Shown here: one piece after another, positions 1-8,003 of the stretch
Numbering within the stretch: the first letter of the stretch is position 1
Layout of the letters: the number at the start of each line of letters is the position of its first letter
NCBI GenBank assembly: GCA_037445575.1
Contig: JBBIKH010000059.1
Span: 1 to 16,468, forward strand
Reading direction: 5' to 3'
DNA: 16,468 bases
From: Oleimicrobium sp037445575
GTDB lineage: Bacteria; Zhuqueibacterota; Zhuqueibacteria; JANLFK01; Oleimicrobiaceae
Program-made: the position numbers and the translations under genes
Notes under the pieces: generated by a model
Database searches by the model: none
Told to the model about the DNA's origin: nothing
The model's input: only the letters and a program-made list of their open reading frames with translations

Positions 1-219
1 GCGCCGCGTTTCCATTGCGAGAAGAAGACGCTCTACCTGGAAGGGCGCTTTGTGCCGGCGGTGGTGGAGGAGCTACGCCGCCGCGGCCACCCCGTACAGG
101 TGCGGGGGGCCTATGACGTGTTCTTCGGGGGCGCCCAGGGGATACTGGTCGACTGGGAGCGCGGCAGGCTTCTGGGTGGTGCCGACTCGCGCCGCTTTGG
201 CGTTGCTGTTGGCTATTGA
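1..219 (+). CDS. gamma-glutamyltransferase, C-terminal fragment (5' truncated)
   Basis: Reading from base 1 in frame 1 gives 72 residues ending at TGA 217-219. The tail contains FFGGAQGILVD, then GRLLGGADSRRFGVAVGY. This is the typical end of the small subunit of gamma-glutamyltransferases (Ntn hydrolases), where a GG-Q-I/V sequence is followed by a G-AD-RRDG-A-GY type ending. The family transfers or hydrolyses gamma-glutamyl groups of glutathione and related peptides, usually in the periplasm. The catalytic Thr and the large subunit lie outside the window, so activity cannot be judged. The next gene starts 16 nt downstream, so the two are probably co-transcribed. Confidence 0.8.
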   Translation, partial: APRFHCEKKTLYLEGRFVPAVVEELRRRGHPVQVRGAYDVFFGGAQGILVDWERGRLLGGADSRRFGVAVGY

Positions 220-235
220 GACAGCGGAGCATCTG

Positions 236-1348
236 ATGCGCGGCGTGGATCTGCTCAAGGGGAAGAGGCGGTTTGTGATACTGACGGAGGGCAATACCCA
301 CCCTACGCCAGGCAAAACCGCCGCCGGTGTGGTGCGCTACCGTGGGGACGAAGTGGTGGCCTTGATCGATTCCACCCAGGCCGGAGGAGATACCGAAGCC
401 CTGCTGGGCGTGGGCAAAGGGATTCCCATTGTCGCTTCTCTGGAAGAAGCGTTGCCCCTGCAGCCTGACACGCTGCTCATTGGCATTTCCCCTGCCGGCG
501 GACAGCTTCCCCCCAGCTGGCGGGCTATCATTCTGCAGGCGATCGCGCACGGACTACACGTGGTGGCCGGCCTCCACGTGTTCTTGGGGGACGACCCAGA
601 GCTGGCGGCGAGCGCCAGGGAGCACGGGGTGGAAATTGTGGACCTGCGACGCGTGCCTGAGGACCTCACCGTGAACAAGTGCCGCGCGCAAGAGTTGGAC
701 TGCTTCCGCGTGCACACGGTGGGTACCGACTGCAACATCGGTAAGAAAGTCGTCGCCTTGGAAATCACCAAGGCCATGCAGCGGCAAGGACTGGATGCGG
801 TGTTTGTGGCCACAGGGCAGACGGGAATCATGATTTCCGGCCGCGGCATGGCGTTGGATCGCGTGGTCGCCGATTTTGTGGCCGGGGCGGCCGAGCGCCT
901 GGTGCTGGAGAACGCCGACCACCGTTATTTGCTCATCGAAGGGCAGGGGGCGCTGACGCATCCGCTCTATTCGGGCGTCACCCTGAGCATGCTGCATGGC
1001 TTCGCACCGCAGGCGCTCATTCTCTGCCACGAATACGGGCGTACCATTATGCGCGGGTCAAAAGACACGCCGGTGCCGTCACTGGCCAAGGCCATCACGT
1101 TGTACGAAGCCGTGGCCGAGCCGGTATTCCCGACGAAGGTGGTTGGTATAGCCCTGAACCTGCGAGTGCTGAGTGAGGCGGAGGCGCGCCGGGAGGTGGA
1201 GCGCGTGGAGCAGGAGACCGGTCTGCCCACCACCGATGTGGTCAAGTTCGGGGCGGACAAACTCGCAAACGCGATTCTGGCGTACGAGCAGGAATGGCGC
1301 CTCCGCCAGTCTCGGCGCGCGACGGGCGTAGGGTCCACCTCATCCTAA
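236..1348 (+). CDS. DUF1611 family protein (DgcN-like)
   Basis: A 370-residue protein. I chose ATG 236 because GGAG sits at 226-229, six bases upstream, and because an earlier in-frame ATG at 50 would overlap the gamma-glutamyltransferase coding sequence. The N-terminal half is a Rossmann-like domain opening with RFVILTEGNTH. The C-terminal half carries a P-loop-like GTDCNIGKK (residues 163-171), then FVATGQTGIMISGRG and LLIEGQGALTHPLYSGVTL, all hallmarks of DUF1611. One characterised family member, DgcN, is reported to act in D-glutamate catabolism as an N-acetyltransferase. The P-loop resembles dethiobiotin-synthetase/CobQ-type ATPases, so the reaction of this homologue is uncertain. Placement directly after a gamma-glutamyltransferase fits a role with glutamyl compounds, but that is inference. 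Confidence 0.8.
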   Translation: MRGVDLLKGKRRFVILTEGNTHPTPGKTAAGVVRYRGDEVVALIDSTQAGGDTEALLGVGKGIPIVASLEEALPLQPDTLLIGISPAGGQLPPSWRAIILQAIAHGLHVVAGLHVFLGDDPELAASAREHGVEIVDLRRVPEDLTVNKCRAQELDCFRVHTVGTDCNIGKKVVALEITKAMQRQGLDAVFVATGQTGIMISGRGMALDRVVADFVAGAAERLVLENADHRYLLIEGQGALTHPLYSGVTLSMLHGFAPQALILCHEYGRTIMRGSKDTPVPSLAKAITLYEAVAEPVFPTKVVGIALNLRVLSEAEARREVERVEQETGLPTTDVVKFGADKLANAILAYEQEWRLRQSRRATGVGSTSS

Positions 1349-1368
1349 ACGGATGCAAGGAGAAAGCC

Positions 1369-1872
1369 ATGGCAAAGTGGAAGGAGGTCTTGCTCTTCAT
1401 GTACGGGCGCGGGTCATGGTACGGTGACCCCCTGGCCGAGGTGGAGGGTTTGACCGAGGACCAGCTCTTCTGGCAGCCAAGCGACAACTGTTTACCCATT
1501 ATTTGGCATGTGGGACACATCGCCCACCGGGAGCGAGTCCACATCGGCAAGTTCTTGCAAGCCCTGCCCGAACCGGTGGTGCCGGCCCAATTTAAAGTAT
1601 TCGGCGCGGAGTGGGTGCCGCTGGAACAGATCAGGAACGCTGTCTCCTCCCCATCAGAGCTCCTCGCGTGGGTAAGGGAGGTCCGCCAGGGGAGCCTCAC
1701 CTACATTAGCGGCCTTGAAGAGGAGGACTTTCATTCAGCGGCCCCCACCTTGCAGGATGAAATGACGGTGGCACACTGGCTCCTCAATACCGCGGCCCAC
1801 ACGGCGCTCCACATCGGGCGCATTCAGCTACTCCGCGCCCTGCTGGAGGGGAGGCAAGAACCGCCGTGTTAG
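1369..1872 (+). CDS. DinB/YfiT-fold putative metalloenzyme
   Basis: A 167-residue protein, typical of the DinB superfamily (four-helix bundle). ATG 1369 follows a strong AAGGAG (1357-1362) at 6-nt spacing and lies 20 nt after the preceding stop. Potential metal ligands are His47 and His50 in WHVGHIAHRE and His144/His148 in AAHTALHIGRIQLLR, matching the spaced histidine triad of the family. Members include bacillithiol/mycothiol-type thiol transferases and many proteins of unknown role. With a gamma-glutamyltransferase upstream, a low-molecular-weight thiol connection is possible, but nothing in the sequence proves it. The substrate is unknown. Confidence 0.8.
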   Translation: MAKWKEVLLFMYGRGSWYGDPLAEVEGLTEDQLFWQPSDNCLPIIWHVGHIAHRERVHIGKFLQALPEPVVPAQFKVFGAEWVPLEQIRNAVSSPSELLAWVREVRQGSLTYISGLEEEDFHSAAPTLQDEMTVAHWLLNTAAHTALHIGRIQLLRALLEGRQEPPC

Positions 1873-1998
1873 GGCAAACCGCGCCGCTGGCGATCGTAGA
1901 ACCGCAGTAGGCCCGGCCAAGGGGGGTGCCAGAGCCGAAAGCGCCGGTGGAAAGGCGGGGCCACGCCGGACGGCGCAGGGTCGACTCATCACCACAGG

Positions 1999-2802
1999 GT
2001 GCGACTGGGGTCAATTGAGCCCCAGCGAAGGAGCGCTGCCCGGGCAAGGCGGAGGGTCTCTCTCGGCCGAGCTGTCCCGTGTCTGGCCGTCGGGTTGTTG
2101 CTGTCCTTGGCCTTGAGGGCGCAGGCACAGTTCAGTGTTGGTGCCGAAACGGGCGCCGTAATCAGCGGCTACAACGATGTGCGAGTGCCCAACGTTGGCG
2201 GGACGACTGTTTCGCTTTCTGAGGAGCTCAGCACGGCTACCAAGGCTTTCGTAAGGGTGCGTGTGAGCTATACGTTTGCGCAGCGACATTGGGTCAGTCT
2301 ATTGGTGGCGCCCCTGCGCCTTGAGGCGCAAGGCTCGCTGGGCAGAGCGGTACATTTTGATGGTGCAGACTTTCCTGCCCATGCTCCGCTGTCGGCGACC
2401 TACCGCTTCGACTCCTACCGCGTGACCTACCGCTATCTGCTGGACGATCAGGGCTCGCTCAGGATTGCGGTGGGGATCACCGCCAAGATTCGCGATGCTG
2501 CAATTCGCCTCCAGACCCCGGGCCTAAGTCGGGAGACGACGAACACAGGCTTTGTGCCATTGCTGAGTGGCCAGTTGGTGTGGTGGCCAGGAGCCAGAGT
2601 TGGGCTGGTCCTGGACATGGATGCCTTGGCTGCCCCGCAGGGACGCGCAGAGGACGTATTGGCTGCTGTGCTCCTCGCGCCCAGTCGGCACCTACAGCTG
2701 TACGCCGGATACCGCCTCCTGGAGGGAGGCGCCGACGTGGGCCAGGTCTATAACTTTGCACTGTTGCACTACCTCTGCCTTGGCGCAAGCTGGACGTTTT
2801 GA
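1999..2802 (+). CDS. predicted outer-membrane beta-barrel protein, family not recognised
   Basis: A 267-residue protein. GTG 1999 is the first usable start after an in-frame stop at 1897; no clear Shine-Dalgarno precedes it, so the start is tentative. An Arg-rich N-region (residues 9-24) and a hydrophobic stretch AVPCLAVGLLLSLALRAQAQ (25-44) form a signal peptide with likely cleavage after AQA (about 43). The mature part alternates hydrophobic and polar residues in strands rich in Y, V and R, for example RVRVSYTF, SYRVTYRYLL and LQLYAGYRLL. It ends in ...LGASWTF, an aromatic C terminus as recognised by the BAM machinery. A small outer-membrane barrel or surface protein is the best inference; function unknown. 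Confidence 0.65.
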   Translation: MRLGSIEPQRRSAARARRRVSLGRAVPCLAVGLLLSLALRAQAQFSVGAETGAVISGYNDVRVPNVGGTTVSLSEELSTATKAFVRVRVSYTFAQRHWVSLLVAPLRLEAQGSLGRAVHFDGADFPAHAPLSATYRFDSYRVTYRYLLDDQGSLRIAVGITAKIRDAAIRLQTPGLSRETTNTGFVPLLSGQLVWWPGARVGLVLDMDALAAPQGRAEDVLAAVLLAPSRHLQLYAGYRLLEGGADVGQVYNFALLHYLCLGASWTF

Positions 2803-2820
2803 AGCAGATGGCCGAAAGCC

Positions 2821-3723
2821 ATGTACCCTCGGTTTCCCGCATTTAAGCCGGTCGCGTTGGATGACCGCCCCATGCTGGAGGAGTTACTTTGGGAGGCTCA
2901 GCCCCAGGCATCGGAGTACACGTTCACCAATCTGTTCATCTGGCGGTGGCGGTATCAGGTGAGTTGGAGCCTCTTGGACCGTTGGGTGCTGTTTTTCTGT
3001 CGAGACCGGGCGGGCGCGCCCTACGGTTTGCAGCCGGTGGGTGCGGAGGTGGAGCCGGCGGTCCTCCGGGAGTTCTTGAACTGGCTCCGGGCGCAGGGCG
3101 GCCCGCCCCAAACCCGCCTCGAGAGGGTGGAGGAAACGTGGGCGCAGGCCGTGCAACAAGCAACAGATTTGGTGGTGGAGCCGGATCCGGATCAGTTTGA
3201 CTATGTGTATCGTACGCAAGACTTGATTGAACTTGCAGGGAGGAAGTACCACAGCAAGCGCAACCACGTCAACCGCGCCTTGCGGGAACTGCATCCGCAG
3301 TATGAGCCTTTGGAGCAGCGCCACGTGCAGGCCTGCTTACAGGTGGCAAACAGATGGTGTGCTGCCCAGCGCTGTTGCGACGATCTGGGGCTCTTGGACG
3401 AATGGGACGCAGTACGCGAAGCGCTGCTGCATTTTGCCGAGCTGAGGGCCGAGGGCGGAGTGGTGCTGGTTGACGGGCAGGTACAAGCATTTGCCCTGGG
3501 GGAACTCCTCAACGCTGAGACCGCCGTGGTTCATCTGGAGAAGGCCAATCCCGAGTTTCCGCCGCTCTTTGCCCTGATCAATCAGCAGCTTTGTGCCAAC
3601 GCCTGGCCACATGTGCCCTTTGTCAACCGTGAACAGGATCTGGGCGACCCTGGGTTGCGCAGGGCCAAAGAATCGTATCACCCGCACGATATGGTTTGCA
3701 AGTATCGCATCAGCTACCCTTGA
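2821..3723 (+). CDS. DUF2156 (GNAT-fold, MprF-C-like) domain protein
   Basis: A 300-residue protein starting at ATG 2821, 18 nt after the preceding stop; the ribosome binding site is weak. Motifs fit DUF2156: EYTFTNLFIWRW near residues 32-43, the GRKYHSKRNHVNR segment (140-152) that marks the family, and a C-terminal acetyltransferase-like part with VHLEKANPEF, FVNREQDLGDPGLRRAKESYHP and a final KYRI. The fold is two tandem GNAT domains, related to the aminoacyl-tRNA-dependent lysyl/alanyl-transferase domain of MprF and to FemX-type enzymes. Unlike MprF it has no transmembrane segments, so it is probably cytoplasmic. Substrate unknown. Full length for the soluble form. Confidence 0.8.
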   Translation: MYPRFPAFKPVALDDRPMLEELLWEAQPQASEYTFTNLFIWRWRYQVSWSLLDRWVLFFCRDRAGAPYGLQPVGAEVEPAVLREFLNWLRAQGGPPQTRLERVEETWAQAVQQATDLVVEPDPDQFDYVYRTQDLIELAGRKYHSKRNHVNRALRELHPQYEPLEQRHVQACLQVANRWCAAQRCCDDLGLLDEWDAVREALLHFAELRAEGGVVLVDGQVQAFALGELLNAETAVVHLEKANPEFPPLFALINQQLCANAWPHVPFVNREQDLGDPGLRRAKESYHPHDMVCKYRISYP

Positions 3724-3992
3724 GTTACAGGGATCCATGCGGCGCATAGTTCTGGGGCTGCTTTCGGTGAAAGGCGCGTGCGGCGCGCCCGTGGTGGGAA
3801 TGGGTCGCGCAGCTGAAGCGTGGCCTCCTTACCCCATGGTCACGCGGAAAGCGCAACGACGCGGCGCCAATGGCTACGGCATAGCTGGTAGCTGAAAGGC
3901 AAAAAGGCCTTGACATTTAAAAGCGCATGTTGTACCTTAGCTGCGGTCAATTCGTGCACTTGTCAACGAGGCCTTTGAGGAAGTGGGTGAGT
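3724..3992. other. intergenic spacer upstream of gcvPB
   Basis: 269 bases without a convincing gene. A 52-codon frame at 3737-3895 (MRRIVLGLL...) has no recognisable homology and an unremarkable composition. A short AAGGC/GCCTT hairpin near 3898-3911 has no T-run, so I do not call it a terminator. I looked for glycine-riboswitch features because of the downstream gene and saw none. The right end holds a promoter candidate, listed separately. Confidence 0.5.
3910..3940 (+). promoter_or_regulatory. promoter candidate for gcvPB
   Basis: A perfect TTGACA -35 hexamer lies at 3910-3915. At 17-bp spacing comes TACCTT (3933-3938), a weak match to TATAAT (3 of 6). The same region, TACCTTAG (3933-3940), matches the Bacteroidetes-type TAnnTTTG element in 7 of 8 positions counting the two free ones. 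The local sequence is AT-rich against a GC-rich background. Transcription would begin near 3945 and leave a leader of about 50 nt before gcvPB. Confidence 0.5.
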
Positions 3993-5453
3993 ATGCCGGT
4001 ACCTTTGATTTTCGAGCAGAGCCGTGAAGGACAGAGGGGTGTCTCGCTCCCGTCCCTGGACGTGCCCGAGCAGCCGCTGGAACGTTTACTCCCGCCCGAG
4101 TTCATTCGCCAGCAGCCAGCGGAGCTGCCGCAACTGAGCGAAGTGGAGGTCGTCAGGCACTTTGTAGCTCTGTCGGCCATGAACTACCACGTGGACAAAG
4201 GCTTCTATCCGCTGGGCTCGTGCACCATGAAGTACAACCCCAAGGTCAACGAGAATGTGGCGCGCCTGGCGGGTTTCACCGATATTCATCCCCTGCAACC
4301 AGCCTCGACAGTGCAGGGGGCTCTGCGGCTGATGCATGAGCTGGCAGGTTATCTCTGCGAAATTGGCGGATTCCAAGGGGTGACGCTCCAGCCTTCAGCG
4401 GGCGCTCACGGTGAGCTGACAGGCCTCATGGTGATCAGGGCCTACCACGAGAGCCAGGGCAATCCCCGCACCACGGTGGTCATCCCGGACTCGGCCCATG
4501 GTACCAATCCTGCCAGTGTGACTATCTCTGGCTATAAGCCGGTGCAGGTGTGTTCCGGGCCGGATGGACGTGTTGACCTGGCCTCCTTGCGCACGGTTCT
4601 GAACGAGAACACTGCTGCCCTGATGCTCACTAATCCCAATACCTTGGGACTGTTCGAGTCGCAGGTTGAGGAGATGGCGCGCATGGTGCACGATGTGGGT
4701 GCACTCATGTACATGGACGGGGCAAACCTCAACGCATTGCTGGGCATTGTGCGCCCAGGGGACATGGGCATTGATGTGATGCACTTTAATCTGCACAAGA
4801 CCTTCTCCACCCCGCATGGCGGCGGTGGTCCAGGGGCAGGGCCGGTCGCCGTTAAGGAGCAGTTGGTCCGGTTCTTACCTCGCCCGAGCGTTGCCCTGCG
4901 GGACGGGAGCTTCTGCTTGGAGGAAAGTCCGCAGAGCATTGGCAGGGTGCATGCCTTCTACGGCAACTTTGGGGTGATGGTCAAAGCATACACCTACATC
5001 AGGATGTTGGGTGCGGCCGGGTTGCGCCGGGTGAGCGAAAGTGCGGTCATCAATGCCAACTATTTGCTGGCAATGCTCCGCGAGGCCTACGAGCTGCCTT
5101 ATCCGGGGCCGGCCATGCACGAGTTTGTGTTGTCCGGAGATCGCCAGAAGGCCAAGGGGGTGAAGACGCTAGACATCGCGAAGCGGCTGCTGGACCTGGG
5201 CTTTCATGCGCCGACAGTCTACTNNNNNNNNNNCCCGCTCATCGTGCATGAGGCGCTGATGATTGAGCCCACGGAGACGGAGTCCAAGCAGACCTTGGAC
5301 GCGTTTGCGGAAGCTATGCTGCAGATTGCCCGGGAGGCAGAGCAGGACCCGGATGTGGTGCGCCGGGCGCCGCAGACGACGCCTGTCAGCCGCCTTGACG
5401 AGGCGCGTGCTGCGCGTATGGGCAATATCTGCTACCGACCCGGAGCAGCATAG
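3993..5453 (+). CDS. gcvPB: glycine dehydrogenase (decarboxylating) subunit 2
   Basis: The PLP-dependent beta subunit of split P-protein. With GcvPA it decarboxylates glycine and passes the aminomethyl group to lipoylated GcvH. ATG 3993 gives 486 codons, including four unreadable ones. GAGGAA at 3977-3982 precedes it; GTG 3987 is an alternative start. Family marks are KGFYPLGSCTMKYNPK near the N terminus, AHGTNPASV, and the PLP-lysine motif FNLHKTFSTPHGGGGPG, with Lys269 as the expected Schiff-base residue. The coding sequence is interrupted by ten Ns at 5224-5233. In the family the sequence there reads VY-F-PLIVHEALMIEPTE. No gcvPA, gcvH or gcvT lies in the window, and the gene has its own promoter candidate. 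Confidence 0.93.
   Translation: MPVPLIFEQSREGQRGVSLPSLDVPEQPLERLLPPEFIRQQPAELPQLSEVEVVRHFVALSAMNYHVDKGFYPLGSCTMKYNPKVNENVARLAGFTDIHPLQPASTVQGALRLMHELAGYLCEIGGFQGVTLQPSAGAHGELTGLMVIRAYHESQGNPRTTVVIPDSAHGTNPASVTISGYKPVQVCSGPDGRVDLASLRTVLNENTAALMLTNPNTLGLFESQVEEMARMVHDVGALMYMDGANLNALLGIVRPGDMGIDVMHFNLHKTFSTPHGGGGPGAGPVAVKEQLVRFLPRPSVALRDGSFCLEESPQSIGRVHAFYGNFGVMVKAYTYIRMLGAAGLRRVSESAVINANYLLAMLREAYELPYPGPAMHEFVLSGDRQKAKGVKTLDIAKRLLDLGFHAPTVYXXXXPLIVHEALMIEPTETESKQTLDAFAEAMLQIAREAEQDPDVVRRAPQTTPVSRLDEARAARMGNICYRPGAA
5224..5233. other. assembly gap (10 N) inside gcvPB
   Basis: Ten unresolved bases. They keep the reading frame, but the flanking bases t...c and the conserved VYFPLIV motif suggest the real sequence is one base here (TNC coding Phe), so the gap length is probably a placeholder. 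Confidence 0.95.
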
Positions 5454-5507
5454 GGAGCACCCGCACCTCCCCGCCCTCCAGAACGTTGGCTTCCCACGAG
5501 CTCCCAG

Positions 5508-6458
5508 GTGAAGAACCGAGTTGACAAGGCTTGCATCCTCATCGTGGACGACGTCCCTGCCAACCTCGAGCTGCTCAAGGGCCACCTGGCCGCGGAGGGC
5601 TATCAGGTATTGGTAGCCCACAGTGGCCAGGAGGCCCTGGAAGCGGTCGAGCGCGAAGTGCCGGACCTTGTCCTCTTGGATGTGGTGATGCCGAATATGG
5701 ACGGATTCGAAGTCTGTCGGCGCCTTAAGGCGAGCACCGCCACCTACTTCGTGCCGGTAATCATGGTCACCGCTCTTGATGAGGTTGAGTACAAGGTGCT
5801 CGGCATGCGGGCCGGGGCCGACGACTTTGTTACCAAGCCGTTCAACAGGACGGAGCTACTGGTAAGGGTCAAGTCGCTGCTGCGCATCAAGCAGCTGCAC
5901 GAGCAGCTGCAGCGCAAGATCCGTGAACTTGAGGAGGCGCAGGCGCAGCTTCGGGAGATGGCGATAACCGATGGTCTGACTGGTCTGTACAACTATCGCT
6001 ACTTCAAGGAGCAGCTCAGCCACGAGGTGGACCGCGCCGCGCGTCACCACGAATGCTTCTCATTGATCATGCTTGATATTGATCACTTCAAGCATTACAA
6101 CGACACCCACGGACACTTGGCCGGGGACAAGGTGCTCAAGGATCTGGCACGCCTGTTGCGCGACAATGTGCGCAAGATCGACGTGGCCGCTCGTTATGGC
6201 GGCGAGGAGTTCGCTTTGATCCTTGTGCAGACCCCCAAGCAGGCCAGCGGTGTGGTGGCGCGAAAGCTCCAGGCACTGGTGGAAGAATTCCCGTTCGACC
6301 ACCGAGAAGAGCAGCCCCAAGGCAAGCTCACCATCAGCATGGGTGTTGCAACTTATCCTGAGGACGCAAATTCAGCGGAGCAACTTGTTGCCGTGGCGGA
6401 CCGTCGGCTGTACCGCGCCAAAGCTGAGGGGCGGAACCGAGTGATCATGCACGGGTGA
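5508..6458 (+). CDS. response regulator with GGDEF domain (PleD-like diguanylate cyclase)
   Basis: A 316-residue protein from GTG 5508. No good Shine-Dalgarno is seen, but the receiver begins right after the start and no later start is credible. The receiver (about residues 7-123) has acidic residues Asp14/Asp15, phospho-acceptor Asp58 in LLDVVMPNMDG, Thr88 and Lys110 before PF. A coiled linker (about 124-150) rich in Q, E and L leads to the GGDEF domain (about 151-316) with intact GGEEF at 231-235 and metal-binding LDIDHFK. RKID (222-225) lies five residues before GGEEF, the canonical RxxD inhibitory site. An active cyclase making c-di-GMP with product inhibition is therefore expected. The kinase gene that follows starts 3 nt after its stop, suggesting they are partners. 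Confidence 0.92.
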   Translation: MKNRVDKACILIVDDVPANLELLKGHLAAEGYQVLVAHSGQEALEAVEREVPDLVLLDVVMPNMDGFEVCRRLKASTATYFVPVIMVTALDEVEYKVLGMRAGADDFVTKPFNRTELLVRVKSLLRIKQLHEQLQRKIRELEEAQAQLREMAITDGLTGLYNYRYFKEQLSHEVDRAARHHECFSLIMLDIDHFKHYNDTHGHLAGDKVLKDLARLLRDNVRKIDVAARYGGEEFALILVQTPKQASGVVARKLQALVEEFPFDHREEQPQGKLTISMGVATYPEDANSAEQLVAVADRRLYRAKAEGRNRVIMHG

Positions 6459-6461
6459 GCG

Positions 6462-7934
6462 ATGGTGGCCCGACGACACAGCACCAATGGCACCCTCTTT
6501 CGCTGGCTCTATCTTGCCTTGCTGCTCGCGGGGCTGGTGCCCGTTGTGGTGGTTGTCCTGGTGCACCTCCTGAGCGCCGGTGGTGCGCATGGGCAGGCAG
6601 TTCTGTGGGCCGCTCTTGCCGCCTTCGTTTTCGTGGCTGGTGGAGGGCTTCTGGCTGCCCGTCGTCTTACCCTGGCGGTGTCCCGGCCATTAGCCCGCTT
6701 GGCAGAAGGCGCCACCGAGATTGCCCGCGGGAATTTTTCCCACCGCATCGAGGTGGACTCCGGCGGGGAGATTGGGCGGCTGGCCAGGTTGTTCAACTAC
6801 ATGACCACCGAGCTGCGTCGGCTCAACGAGATGAACCTGAGTCAAATCATCGCCGAGCGGAGCAAGACCAGCGCCATCATTCGCAATATCGCAGACGGTG
6901 TTATTGTCACCGATCCGCAGGACCGGGTGCTGGTCTTCAATAGCGCTGCGGAGAGGTGGTTTGGGTTCAAGGAGGCAGAACTGCTCCAGCAGCCCATCGG
7001 GCGCTTCATCAAGAATCGCAAACTCCTTGACCTGCTGCGGAAGGCTGGCCGCGCTGGGCAGCAGGAGAGCCCACCCGTCCAGATCACGGTCAAGCCGCCT
7101 GGCGAGTGGAAGGAGCGCACTCTGGCTGCCAAGGCTGCATGCGTGCTGCAAGAGGATGGGACTCCTATCGGCACGGTGACCATCTTGCGCGATATCACCC
7201 GGGAGCAGGAGATAGACCGCATGAAGACCGAGCTGGTCTCGATGGTAGCCCACGAGCTACGCTCGCCCCTCACCTCCATCTCGGGCTTTAGTGAGCTCCT
7301 CCTGGACCGGGGCACGACCAAGGCGCAGGCGGTTGAGTATGCGAGCATCATCCTCAAAGAGTCCAATCGCTTGAGTGAGCTCATTAACAAGTTCTTGGAC
7401 ATCTCCCGCATCGAGTCGGGGAAGGTGCAGCCCAAGAAGGTGCCCTTGCACCTTGGCGACGCAGCAAGAACGGCAGTGGTGAGCAACGCGCCTGTGGCAC
7501 AGCGCAAAGGCATTGAACTGCGCACCACAGTGGCCGAGGGACTGCCCGAGGTGATGGCCGATCCAGGGATGGTCGATCAAGTACTGGCCAACCTCTTGTC
7601 CAACGCCATCAAGTACAGCCCCCCGGACACCGAGGTGGAGGTGAAGGTCACCAGCACCCCTCGGGCTGTGCAGGTGGCGGTCATTGACCATGGCTATGGC
7701 ATCCCGGAAAAGGCGCTGCCGCACATCTTTGACAAATTCTACCGCGTTACCGACGATGAAAGGGTGCGGGAGGTGACCGGGTCCGGACTTGGCCTCTCGT
7801 TGGTGAAGCAGATTGTGGAAGTGCATGGTGGGACGATTACGGTGAGCAGCAAAGTTGGGGAAGGGACCACCTTCGTGGTCAGCTTCCCTGTGGCAGGGGA
7901 AAAGGAACTGACGGCTGTTGAGCAGAAAGAGTGA
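6462..7934 (+). CDS. membrane sensor histidine kinase (HAMP-PAS-HisKA-HATPase)
   Basis: A 490-residue protein. ATG 6462 lies 3 nt after the stop of the GGDEF regulator, so translation is probably coupled. Two membrane segments (about residues 13-37 and 46-65) are separated by under ten residues, so there is no real periplasmic sensor. Next come a HAMP linker (about 66-118), a PAS domain (about 132-246, with IADGVIVTD), the H-box MVAHELRSPLTS with His264, the N-box NLLSNAIKY (377-385), DHGYGI (409-414) and GSGLGLSLVK (440-449). All catalytic motifs are intact. It resembles PhoR/WalK-type kinases and probably senses a membrane or cytoplasmic cue. Candidate partners are the flanking receivers at 5508 and 8004. 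Confidence 0.93.
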   Translation: MVARRHSTNGTLFRWLYLALLLAGLVPVVVVVLVHLLSAGGAHGQAVLWAALAAFVFVAGGGLLAARRLTLAVSRPLARLAEGATEIARGNFSHRIEVDSGGEIGRLARLFNYMTTELRRLNEMNLSQIIAERSKTSAIIRNIADGVIVTDPQDRVLVFNSAAERWFGFKEAELLQQPIGRFIKNRKLLDLLRKAGRAGQQESPPVQITVKPPGEWKERTLAAKAACVLQEDGTPIGTVTILRDITREQEIDRMKTELVSMVAHELRSPLTSISGFSELLLDRGTTKAQAVEYASIILKESNRLSELINKFLDISRIESGKVQPKKVPLHLGDAARTAVVSNAPVAQRKGIELRTTVAEGLPEVMADPGMVDQVLANLLSNAIKYSPPDTEVEVKVTSTPRAVQVAVIDHGYGIPEKALPHIFDKFYRVTDDERVREVTGSGLGLSLVKQIVEVHGGTITVSSKVGEGTTFVVSFPVAGEKELTAVEQKE

Positions 7935-8003
7935 GATGGCTAGGGTGACGGGCGCGGGAGGATGAGCCTCTTTCTGGCACGTTTACCAGGGAGAGAGGTG
8001 CAT

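Noticed and set aside
337..849. Long minus-strand frames antisense to the DUF1611 gene and similar antisense frames over most genes
   Set aside because: They are codon-bias shadows of GC-rich + strand genes; the translations show no domain and the sense frames have clear families.
1871..1960. AGGGCAAACC right after the DinB stop, like the start of a c-di-GMP-I (GEMM) riboswitch
   Set aside because: The second conserved block (GGGACGCAAAGCC), the tetraloop stem and the final helix are not present in the following bases.
2053..2080. RRVSLGR in the signal peptide of the barrel protein as a Tat motif
   Set aside because: It lacks the full S-R-R-x-F-L-K pattern, and outer-membrane barrels are exported by Sec.
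3737..3895. Small frame of 52 codons (MRRIVLGLL...)
   Set aside because: No recognisable family, weak ribosome binding site, and it lies in a regulatory spacer; chance occurrence is likely.
7962..8003. Upstream ATG 7962 as start of the receiver protein
   Set aside because: GGGAGG lies only two bases before it, the 14 extra residues do not belong to the receiver fold, and ATG 8004 has better spacing.
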